In this document: positions 1 to 5,562 of the stretch, piece after piece
How positions within the stretch are numbered: position 1 is the first letter of the stretch
How the letters are laid out: each line of letters starts with the position of its first letter
Notes under the pieces: model-generated
The model's database searches: none
What the model was told of the DNA's origin: nothing
Seen by the model: only the letters and a program-made list of their open reading frames with translations
Position numbers and translations under genes: made by a program
Source: JAVKSM01 sp039583705
GTDB lineage: Bacteria > Actinomycetota > Actinomycetes > Mycobacteriales > Pseudonocardiaceae
Assembly: GCA_039583705.1 (NCBI GenBank)
Contig: JAVKSM010000142.1
Location: 1-6,619, forward strand
Direction of reading: 5' to 3'
Length of the DNA stretch: 6,619 bases

Positions 1-76
1 TCACGGCATCCACGGGGGTCACGGCATCCGCGGGGGTCACGGCATCCGCGGGGGTCACGGCATCCGCGGGGGTCAC
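1..76 (-). CDS. Possible 5' end of the next operon gene (peptidyl-tRNA hydrolase expected), partial
   Basis: The gene after rplY in this actinobacterial cluster is normally pth, so its start is expected here. A GTG at 76-74 opens a frame that stays open to the window edge: three copies of V-T-P-A-D-A, one V-T-P-V-D-A, then V. It starts 33 bases after the rplY stop. No good Shine-Dalgarno sequence precedes it (only a weak CAGGTG, very close). No Pth motif is visible because the window ends, so the product is inferred only from gene order. The true start could instead lie beyond the window, making the repeats untranslated leader; alternatively the repeats are a low-complexity N-terminal extension. 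Confidence 0.3.
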   Translation of the reverse strand, partial: MTPADAVTPADAVTPADAVTPVDAV

Positions 77-80
77 GGCA
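1..80. repeat. 18-bp tandem repeat array, four units plus a partial fifth
   Basis: Units start at 1, 19, 37 and 55 with consensus TCACGGCATCCGCGGGGG; the first differs by one base (A at 12), and a partial fifth (TCACGGCA) lies at 73-80. The array may continue left of the window. It lies just downstream of rplY on the minus strand. Unit length is a multiple of three, so a coding frame passes through unchanged: on the minus strand one frame reads V-T-P-A-D-A per unit, another reads C-R-D-P-R-G, and the third gives ATG-CCG-TGA in every unit. There are no spacers, so it is not a CRISPR array. Confidence 0.95.
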
Positions 81-109
81 CCTGCCGGGCGCGGGCCGCG
101 CTCCCCGGC

Positions 110-790
110 TCAGATCCCCTGCGCGGCGTCCCGCGCTCCCTCGGTGGTGGTGGCGGCCTGGGCCGCGGGTTCGCCCACGGCCTGCGGCGCCTGCTCCGAG
201 ACGCCGGCACCCTCGAGGTCGACCTCGCCCTCCATCTGCTCGGCGCTGGGCGCCTCGACGACGTTGACCACGAGGTGGTCCGCGTCGGCGCGCAGCTCGA
301 CGCCGTCCGGCAGCGGCACCTGGCGGGCCAGCACCCGGGTACCGACAACGGCCCCCTCGACGGAGACGGTGAGCGTCTCCGGGATGCGTAGCGCGTCGGC
401 GGCGACCTCGATGCGGCCCATCTCCAGGGTCACCAGGGTGCCCGGCGCGGCGTCGCCGGTGAGGACCACCGGAACCTCGACGTTGACCTTTTCGCCGCGG
501 CGCACGAGCAGCAGGTCGACGTGCTCGATGTAGCTCTTGATCGGGTGGGTGGTGACCATCTTGGTCAGGGCAAGCTCCCTGGCGCCCTCGCCGACCTGCA
601 GGGTGAGCACCGCGTTTCGGCCGTGCTCACGCACCACCCGGGCGAACTCCAGCGCGGGCAGCGACAGGTGCCGCGGCTGGCTGCCGTGGCCGTACAGCAC
701 GGCGGGGATCTTCCCGGCGCGGCGGGTCCGGCGGGCGGCGCCCTTGCCGAACTCGGTGCGTGGCTCGACGTCGAGACGGACCTCGGACAC
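110..790 (-). CDS. rplY: 50S ribosomal protein bL25, CTC-type (general stress protein Ctc family)
   Basis: This 226-residue protein is the long, two-domain form of bL25, which binds 5S rRNA in the large subunit. Residues 1-95 form the L25 domain, with the basic RNA-binding stretch A-A-R-R-T-R-R-A-G-K-I-P-A-V-L-Y-G (18-34) and the conserved H-V-D-L-L-L-V-R-R-G-E-K-V (90-102). The CTC beta domain follows (about 100-180), and residues 181-226 are an acidic, Ala/Gln-rich, probably disordered tail. The start is GTG at 790-788, supported by GAGGAG (800-805) nine bases upstream. It follows prs after 125 bases, so it may be co-transcribed or have its own promoter. Length and motifs fit the actinobacterial family; nothing looks broken. 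Confidence 0.96.
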   Translation of the reverse strand: MSEVRLDVEPRTEFGKGAARRTRRAGKIPAVLYGHGSQPRHLSLPALEFARVVREHGRNAVLTLQVGEGARELALTKMVTTHPIKSYIEHVDLLLVRRGEKVNVEVPVVLTGDAAPGTLVTLEMGRIEVAADALRIPETLTVSVEGAVVGTRVLARQVPLPDGVELRADADHLVVNVVEAPSAEQMEGEVDLEGAGVSEQAPQAVGEPAAQAATTTEGARDAAQGI

Positions 791-915
791 GGTGATGCAC
801 TCCTCGCTGAGGCGGCGGCGGGAGGGGTGAGGGTACGCGCACCAGCGTACGGGGTGAGCCGGCGGGCGAGTGCCCCGGGTTCCCGATCACCGCGGGTGAA
901 CAGCCACCAACGACC
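791..915. other. prs-rplY intergenic spacer with a small hairpin
   Basis: This 125-base spacer holds the rplY ribosome binding site (GAGGAG, 800-805) and a perfect 6-bp stem: GTACGC (833-838) and GCGTAC (845-850) around a 6-base loop. The stem is too short and lacks a T run, so it is not convincing as a terminator. It would lie in the leader of rplY or within a prs-rplY transcript. I see no tRNA and no lpqT-like gene, which sits between prs and rplY in Mycobacterium. Confidence 0.4.
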
Positions 916-1896
916 TCAGGCGTTGCCGTCGAAGAGGCTCGTCACGGAGCCGTCGTCGAACACCTCGTGGACCGCGCGGGCGATGAGCGGGGCGATGGAG
1001 AGCACGGTCAGCGCCCCGAAGCGCTTGTGGTCCGGGATCGGCAGGGTGTTGGTGAGCACCACCTCGCGCGTCCCGGACGCGGCGAGCTTGGCCGGCGCGT
1101 CACCGGAGAGCACCCCGTGGGTCGCCGCGACCACCACGTCGGAGGCGCCGGCGGACAGCAGCGACCCGGTCGCCTTGACGACCGTGCCGCCGGTGTCGAT
1201 CATGTCGTCGACCACGACGGAGAGCCGGCCGGCCACGTCCCCCACCACCCGGTCCGCGACGACCTGGTTGGGCACGAGCGGATCCCGGGTCTTGTGGATG
1301 AACGCCAGCGGGCAGCCGCCGAGCATGTCGGCCCACTTCTCGGCGACCCGCACCCGCCCGGAGTCCGGCGCGACCACGGTGACCGGGACGCCGGCGTAGG
1401 TCTGGTGCACGTGGTCGGCGAGCAGGGTGTGGGCGAGCAGGTGGTCCACCGGGCCGTCGAAGAAGCCCTGGATCTGTGCGGTGTGCAGGTCCACCGTCAT
1501 GATCCGGTCGGCGCCGGCCGTCTTGAACAAGTCGGCCACCAGCCGCGCCGAGATCGGCTCCCGACCGCGGTGCTTCTTGTCCTGGCGGGAGTAGGGGTAG
1601 AACGGCATGACGACCGTGATCCGCTTGGCGGACGCCCGCTTGAGCGCGTCCACCATGATCAACTGTTCCATGAGCCAGGTGTTGATCGGCTGGCAGTGGC
1701 TCTGGATGACGAACGCGTCGCAGCCGCGCACCGACTCCTCGAAGCGGACGAAGATCTCGCCATTGGCGAACTCGTAAGCCGACTGCGGTGTGATCGTCAC
1801 GTCGAGGTGCTTGGCCACCTCTTCGGCCAGCTCGGGGTGCGCCCGACCGGAGAAGAGCATCAGGCGTTTCTTCGGCATCGCCGACATCGCTGACAC
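916..1896 (-). CDS. prs: Ribose-phosphate pyrophosphokinase (PRPP synthetase), class I
   Basis: The 326-residue cytoplasmic enzyme converts ribose 5-phosphate and ATP to PRPP, used for purine, pyrimidine, His, Trp and NAD synthesis and, in actinobacteria, for decaprenyl-phosphate-arabinose. Visible motifs are the N-terminal L-F-S-G-R-A-H-P-E-L (14-23), the A-N-G-E-I-F-V-R region (44-51), the flexible catalytic loop S-R-Q-D-K-K-H-R-G-R-E (103-113), the metal-binding D-L-H-T-A-Q-I-Q-G-F-F (136-146), and the PRPP loop V-V-V-D-D-M-I-D-T-G-G-T (227-238). GTG at 1896 begins 2 bases after the glmU stop and has GGGAGG (1907-1912) ten bases upstream, inside glmU. ATGs at residues 4 and 7 are alternative starts; the first residues repeat S-A-M. 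Translational coupling with glmU is likely. Confidence 0.97.
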   Translation of the reverse strand: MSAMSAMPKKRLMLFSGRAHPELAEEVAKHLDVTITPQSAYEFANGEIFVRFEESVRGCDAFVIQSHCQPINTWLMEQLIMVDALKRASAKRITVVMPFYPYSRQDKKHRGREPISARLVADLFKTAGADRIMTVDLHTAQIQGFFDGPVDHLLAHTLLADHVHQTYAGVPVTVVAPDSGRVRVAEKWADMLGGCPLAFIHKTRDPLVPNQVVADRVVGDVAGRLSVVVDDMIDTGGTVVKATGSLLSAGASDVVVAATHGVLSGDAPAKLAASGTREVVLTNTLPIPDHKRFGALTVLSIAPLIARAVHEVFDDGSVTSLFDGNA

Positions 1897-1898
1897 AG

Positions 1899-3359
1899 TT
1901 ACCGCGCCTCCCGCGCCTCATTCTCCTCGCGTGCCCTGCGCGCGGCCGTGGCGGCGGCGCTGCCGGGGCGTTTGCGCTCGACCCAGCCCTCGATCGTCCG
2001 CTGTGGGCCGCCGGAGACCGCCAGCGCGCCCGGTGGCACGTCCTGCCGGACCACCGTACCGGCGCCGGTGTACGCGCCGTCCCCGACGGTGACCGGCGCG
2101 ACGAACATGGTGTCCGAGCCCGTCCGGACGTACGAGCCCACCACTGTGCGGTGCTTGTCGACCCCGTCGTAGTTGACGAACACCGAGGATGCCCCGATGT
2201 TGCTGTGCTCGCCGATGGTCGCGTCGCCCACGTAGGTCAGGTGCGGCACCTTGCTGCCGGTGCCGATCTCGGAGTTCTTCGCCTCGACGAACGTGCCGAT
2301 CTTCGCGGCAACGCCGAGCCGGACACCGGGCCGCAGGAACGCGAACGGTCCGACCGATGCGCCGGCGCCGATCTCCGAGGCCACCGCGTGGGTGCGCACC
2401 ACGCTCGCCCCGGCGCCGACGACGACGTCGGTGAGCGTGGTGTCCGGCCCGATCACCGCACCCTCGCCCACCGCGGTCGCGCCGTGCAGTTGCACACCGG
2501 GGTGCAGCACCACGTCGCGCTCCAGTCGCACCCCGACGTCGACCCAGGTGGACGCCGGGTCCACCACCGTCACCCCGCCGCGCATCCAGCCCACCAGCAG
2601 CCGCCGGTTGAGCTCGCCGCCCACGGCGGCCAACTGCACGCGGTCATTGACGCCCTGGGCCAGCCACGGGTCGGCGCTGCGCAGGGCACCGACCCGCCGC
2701 CGGTCGCGGCGCGCGATCGCGACAACGTCGGTGAGGTAGAGCTCGCCCTGCGCGTTGCGCGCCGACAGCCGGGACAGCGCGTCGCGCAGCACCGCCGCGT
2801 CGAAGGCGTAGGCACCCGCGTTCACCTCGGTCAGAGCCAGCGTCGACGGGTCGGCGTCGGCGTGCTCGACGACGGCCTCGACGGTTCCGCCGGCGTCCCG
2901 GACCACCCGTCCGTAGCCGGTCGGGTCGGCGAGCGAGGCGGTGAGCAGCGTGACGGCGTTGCCGGCCGCGACGTGCTCGGCGTGCAGGGCGCGCAGCGTG
3001 CCGGTGCCGAGCAGCGGCACGTCGGCGTAGGTCACCAGCACGACGCCCGGGAGCCCCGCCGGGAGCGCGGCGAGCCCAGCACCCACCGCGTGCCCGGTGC
3101 CGCGCTGCCGGTCCTGGACGGCCGGCAGGAGCGGCCGGCCGAGCTCGCCGGCCAGCGTGTCGAGGTGCTCGCAGACCCGCTCCCGGCCGTGCCCGACGAC
3201 GACGACCAGGTGCTCGGGAGCCACCCCGACGGCGGCGTGCACGGCGTGCCCGAGCAAGCTGCAACCGGCGAGCGGGTGCAGCACCTTCGGCGTCGCCGAC
3301 CGCATCCGGGCGCCCTCACCAGCGGCGAGGACCACCACGGCGGTCGGGCTCAGGAGCAT
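1899..3359 (-). CDS. glmU: Bifunctional GlcNAc-1-phosphate uridylyltransferase / glucosamine-1-phosphate acetyltransferase
   Basis: The 486-residue enzyme makes UDP-GlcNAc, the peptidoglycan precursor, by acetylating GlcN-1-P and then transferring UMP. The N-terminal nucleotidyltransferase carries L-A-A-G-E-G-A-R-M-R-S-A-T-P-K (11-25), Q-R-G-T-G-H-A (85-91), Y-A-D-V-P-L (111-116, with the metal-binding Asp) and V-N-A-G-A-Y-A-F (179-186). The left-handed beta-helix acetyltransferase occupies roughly 260-455, with L-T-Y-V-G-D (374-379) after the probable catalytic His373 and V-N-Y-D-G-V-D-K-H (395-403). The tail (461-486) is charged, Ala/Arg/Glu-rich. An in-frame TGA at 3386-3384 leaves the ATG at 3359 as the obvious start, but no strong Shine-Dalgarno precedes it. 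It is first of the glmU-prs pair and complete. Confidence 0.97.
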   Translation of the reverse strand: MLLSPTAVVVLAAGEGARMRSATPKVLHPLAGCSLLGHAVHAAVGVAPEHLVVVVGHGRERVCEHLDTLAGELGRPLLPAVQDRQRGTGHAVGAGLAALPAGLPGVVLVTYADVPLLGTGTLRALHAEHVAAGNAVTLLTASLADPTGYGRVVRDAGGTVEAVVEHADADPSTLALTEVNAGAYAFDAAVLRDALSRLSARNAQGELYLTDVVAIARRDRRRVGALRSADPWLAQGVNDRVQLAAVGGELNRRLLVGWMRGGVTVVDPASTWVDVGVRLERDVVLHPGVQLHGATAVGEGAVIGPDTTLTDVVVGAGASVVRTHAVASEIGAGASVGPFAFLRPGVRLGVAAKIGTFVEAKNSEIGTGSKVPHLTYVGDATIGEHSNIGASSVFVNYDGVDKHRTVVGSYVRTGSDTMFVAPVTVGDGAYTGAGTVVRQDVPPGALAVSGGPQRTIEGWVERKRPGSAAATAARRAREENEAREAR

Positions 3360-3390
3360 GCACGCTCGTTTCAGATGGTTGTTTCAGGAG

Positions 3391-3432
3391 GGTCGGCTGA
3401 GGGTGGTCGGCTGAAGGTGATCGGCGTGGGCA
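3391..3432. repeat. 14-bp direct repeats in the glmU leader
   Basis: GGTCGGCTGAGGGT (3391-3404) is followed directly by GGTCGGCTGAAGGT (3405-3418), one mismatch, and a degenerate third copy (3419-3432, GATCGGCGTGGGCA). A second small pair, GTTTCAG at 3368-3374 and 3381-3387, lies between them and the glmU start. The repeats fall between the candidate -10 box and the glmU ATG, so they would be in the untranslated leader. They could be an operator, an mRNA element, or replication slippage. Confidence 0.6.
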
Positions 3433-3434
3433 CG

Positions 3435-3440
3435 ATCATA
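3435..3440 (-). promoter_or_regulatory. Candidate -10 box for the glmU-prs transcript
   Basis: The minus strand reads TATGAT, close to the sigma-70/SigA -10 consensus and rare in such GC-rich DNA. It would start transcription near 3428 and give a leader of about 70 bases before glmU. No convincing -35 is found 16-19 bases upstream, so the call rests on one hexamer. Confidence 0.3.
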
Positions 3441-3479
3441 CGTCCCGCCTCACCGACCCTTGCCGTCAGCTCAGCGGGC

Positions 3480-3515
3480 GCGCCGCGGCGCCGCCGGGCG
3501 GGGGTGCCGCGGCGC
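3480..3515 (-). terminator. Strong GC hairpin between the GGDEF gene and glmU, possible terminator
   Basis: GCGCCGCGGC (3480-3489) pairs perfectly with GCCGCGGCGC (3506-3515), a 10-bp all-GC stem with a 16-base loop. It lies about 90 bases after the GGDEF stop, in the right place to end that transcript before glmU. No T run follows, as is common for proposed terminators in high-GC actinobacteria, so this is a structural call only. A smaller hairpin, CCGGC-TTC-GCCGG (3584-3596), lies 8 bases after the GGDEF stop. Confidence 0.4.
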
Positions 3516-3551
3516 ACCCAGCGGCGCCGTCCCGGATCCGGCGGCCGCGCT

Positions 3552-3605
3552 CCGGGACGCGCTCCGGGACACGCCCGATGATGCCGGCTTCGCCGGGACA
3601 CGCCC
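3552..3605. repeat. Short direct repeats just downstream of the GGDEF gene
   Basis: CCGGGACACGCCC occurs exactly at 3564-3576 and again at 3593-3605, 29 bases apart, and the related CCGGGACGCGC lies at 3552-3562. The last copy ends on the first base of the GGDEF stop codon. The GC-rich stem CCGGC-TTC-GCCGG sits between the two exact copies. The role is unknown. Confidence 0.6.
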
Positions 3606-5278
3606 TAGGTCCCGACGAACACCTGGTTGCCGCCGCGCCGCTTGGCGGCATACATCGCGGCGTCGGCGCGCTCCAGCAGTGCCGCCGTGTCCTCCCCGGC
3701 ACGGGCCGACGTGACGCCGGCGGACAGGGTCACGGCTCTGGCGAGCCCGACGGGCAGCCTGGCCACCGCCCGCGCCGCGCGGACGAGCGCCGCGGCGGCC
3801 GCCTGGCTCGGGGTCCTCGGCAGCAGCACGACGAACTCGTCACCGCCGTAGCGGGCTACAAGATCCCCGCCGCGCAGCGCATTCCGCAGGGCGGTGGCCA
3901 CCGCCCGCAGCACCTCGTCGCCCCTGGCGTGCGAACTGCGGTCGTTGACGTCCTTGAACCCGTCGAGGTCCACGACCGCGACCGCGAGCGGCAGCGTCGC
4001 CGGGTCGTGCAGCGCGTCGGCCAGCTCCGTGTCCAGTGCGCGGCGGTTGGGCAGGCCGGTGAGGGGGTCGGACATCGCCTGCGCGGCGACCGCCCCGTGT
4101 TCGCGCCGCAGCCGCTCGTTCGCCACCCGGGCCCGGAGCGCGGCGATCCTGGCCTCCCGCGTCGACCACAGCTCCGACTCCAACTCGGCGGCGTAACCCC
4201 GCAGCACGTCGGTGGCGGTCCCGTCGGGGTCCAGGCCGGCCCGCAGTCGGCCCAGCTCCCGGACCAGCGCCAGGTGCAGCGTCCGGTCCCCGGCGTGGAC
4301 CTCACCGTGCGCGCGGGTGAGATCGCGGACGGCCTCCTCCGGGTGCCCGGCGGCTGCCCGCGCCCTGGCCAGCGCGATCTGGGCGAGCCGCCGGTCGTCA
4401 CGGCACGTCGCACCGGCCAGTTGCCGGACCAGCTCGGCGGCGACCGCGTCGGGATCCGCGGCGGGTTCGCCCAGTGCGCGGGCGGCGGCAAGCAGCGCGT
4501 GGTGCCCAACCGGCACGTCGGCGTCGGCGGCCGTGGTCGCCAGCATCCGCGCCACCCCGGCCGCGGCGGTCAGGCACTGGTGGGCCGCGGAGATCCGGGC
4601 GGCCCGTTCCAGTCGCAGCCCCCACCCGAGCATCAGCCGGATCCGGTGGTAGCCGCACAGCACCAGAGCAGGCCCGTCCGCGGCGGCCAGCGCGGTCCGC
4701 TCGGCCCTTCCCAGGATCGGCTCGGCCAGCTCGTGCACCCCGAGCTGAGTGAGGACGACCGCCACGCCCAGGTAGGTCGCGTGCAGGGTGCGCTGCCACT
4801 CGGCTTCGCCGAGCGGGGCGTCGGGGTGCAGCGGCTCGTCCAGTCGGGCCATCGCCGAGGCGATGGCGGTCATCGCCGCGTCCTCGTCGCCGCGCACCAG
4901 GGCCAGCCGGGCCGCGATGGCGTGCCCGTCGGCCTCGAACAGCACCAGCCCGTGCCGGGCGGCGTGGCCGAGCAGCTCGTCCAGCAGTGCGTCGACCTGC
5001 CCCAGCGGGGCGCCCGGTGAGTCGGCGGCGAGGCGGACGGCGGCGGCGGCGCGCAGCAGGCGGGCGAGCACGCCGGGGTGCGCGCTGTGCCGGGCCTGGG
5101 TGACGAGCGTGTCCACGGCCCCGGTCGCGTCGACCGGCGCATGTCGGCAGCCCTGCTGGACCTGCGCGAGCAGCTCACCGGCACGGCTGACGAGAGCGGC
5201 GTCATCGAGGCCGGCCTCGGTGGGGGAGACGGCAGGTGGGGCGGGAACCGTGCCGGGGGCCAGACGGACCACCTCCAT
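3605..5278 (-). CDS. GGDEF-domain protein, probable diguanylate cyclase with a helical TPR-like N-terminal region
   Basis: This 557-residue protein ends in a GGDEF domain that should make cyclic di-GMP from two GTP. Visible in order: an alanine-rich, alpha-helical region without membrane segments (about 20-360, TPR-like in character); a probable coiled coil (about 363-400); D-P-L-T-G-L-P-N-R-R (404-413); D-L-D-G-F-K-D-V-N-D (437-446); S-H-A-R-G-D-E-V-L-R; the inhibitory-site R-G-G-D (469-472) exactly five residues before G-G-D-E-F (478-482); and the final Y-A-A-K-R-R-G-G-N. Active and product-inhibition sites look intact; there is no EAL domain. The frame is open up to a start at 5464, but ATG 5278 is preferred because residues upstream look like non-coding GC-rich translation. 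The ribosome binding site is weak. Likely cytoplasmic, with the helical part sensing a partner. Confidence 0.9.
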   Translation of the reverse strand: MEVVRLAPGTVPAPPAVSPTEAGLDDAALVSRAGELLAQVQQGCRHAPVDATGAVDTLVTQARHSAHPGVLARLLRAAAAVRLAADSPGAPLGQVDALLDELLGHAARHGLVLFEADGHAIAARLALVRGDEDAAMTAIASAMARLDEPLHPDAPLGEAEWQRTLHATYLGVAVVLTQLGVHELAEPILGRAERTALAAADGPALVLCGYHRIRLMLGWGLRLERAARISAAHQCLTAAAGVARMLATTAADADVPVGHHALLAAARALGEPAADPDAVAAELVRQLAGATCRDDRRLAQIALARARAAAGHPEEAVRDLTRAHGEVHAGDRTLHLALVRELGRLRAGLDPDGTATDVLRGYAAELESELWSTREARIAALRARVANERLRREHGAVAAQAMSDPLTGLPNRRALDTELADALHDPATLPLAVAVVDLDGFKDVNDRSSHARGDEVLRAVATALRNALRGGDLVARYGGDEFVVLLPRTPSQAAAAALVRAARAVARLPVGLARAVTLSAGVTSARAGEDTAALLERADAAMYAAKRRGGNQVFVGT

Positions 5279-5481
5279 CCCGTAGCCAACCTGACACGAG
5301 GAGTGCGGCCAGCCACGATGGAGCAGTAACCTACCGAACCCCGGCTCGGGTCTCGGGACCGCGGTCGAACCTTGGTGAGCCTGACCTCGACGGACGTGAC
5401 CAGGACGGCGACCGGGCCGCCCGCGGAGAGGTCCGGCTCCGCTGTAGCCGTCCTTGGTGGCCACCTGCCCCCTGATCTGGG

Positions 5482-5511
5482 CCCGGGTTGGTCCCCGGGT
5501 TGGTCCCGGGT
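5482..5511. repeat. 12-bp direct repeats upstream of mrr
   Basis: CCCGGGTTGGT is present twice in tandem with a 12-base period (5482-5492 and 5494-5504), followed by a partial third copy CCCGGGT (5505-5511). The cluster lies 40-70 bases upstream of the proposed mrr -10 box, a position where a regulator could bind. Slippage is an equally simple explanation. Confidence 0.55.
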
Positions 5512-5550
5512 CGAGAGCCGCACGGAGACCTCCTCACGTTGTCGGCCCGC

Positions 5551-5556
5551 TAACGT
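5551..5556 (+). promoter_or_regulatory. Candidate -10 box for leaderless mrr transcription
   Basis: TAACGT fits the actinobacterial TAnnnT -10 pattern and ends six bases before the mrr ATG (5563), so the first transcribed base could be the A of the start codon. The six bases between (GCTGCC) contain no ribosome binding site, which agrees with leaderless translation. No clear -35 is seen. Confidence 0.4.
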
Positions 5557-5562
5557 GCTGCC

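Larger units (their letters stand above)
5279..5562. other. Divergent intergenic region between the GGDEF gene and mrr
   Basis: This 284-base region separates the two divergent starts. It holds a minus-strand TAGGTT (-10-like, 5328-5333) that could serve the GGDEF gene, a 10-bp palindrome GGTGGCCACC (5456-5465), a short repeat cluster with CCCGGGTTGGT at 5482-5492 and 5494-5504 then CCCGGGT at 5505-5511, and the probable mrr promoter near 5551. No gene is convincing here: the minus-strand frame that extends the GGDEF protein upstream has no family resemblance that I recognise. Confidence 0.5.

Noticed and set aside
1..80. CRISPR array
   Set aside because: The 18-bp units are contiguous with no spacers, so this is a simple tandem repeat.
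791..915. tRNA gene or lpqT-like gene between prs and rplY
   Set aside because: The gap is 125 bases, shows no cloverleaf arms or T-loop sequence, and is too short for a lipoprotein gene.
2151..3581. Long plus-strand open frame opposite glmU (476 codons)
   Set aside because: It is antisense to a clearly recognised glmU, its translation is His/Arg/Gly/Pro-rich without family motifs, and such mirror frames are normal in very GC-rich DNA. The same holds for 967-1893 opposite prs and 3578-5020 opposite the GGDEF gene.
5279..5464. 62-residue N-terminal extension of the GGDEF protein from a start at 5464
   Set aside because: The extra residues are Gly/Arg/Pro-rich with no recognisable domain, and the extension would span the probable GGDEF promoter and the divergent region. 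ATG 5278 is a better start.
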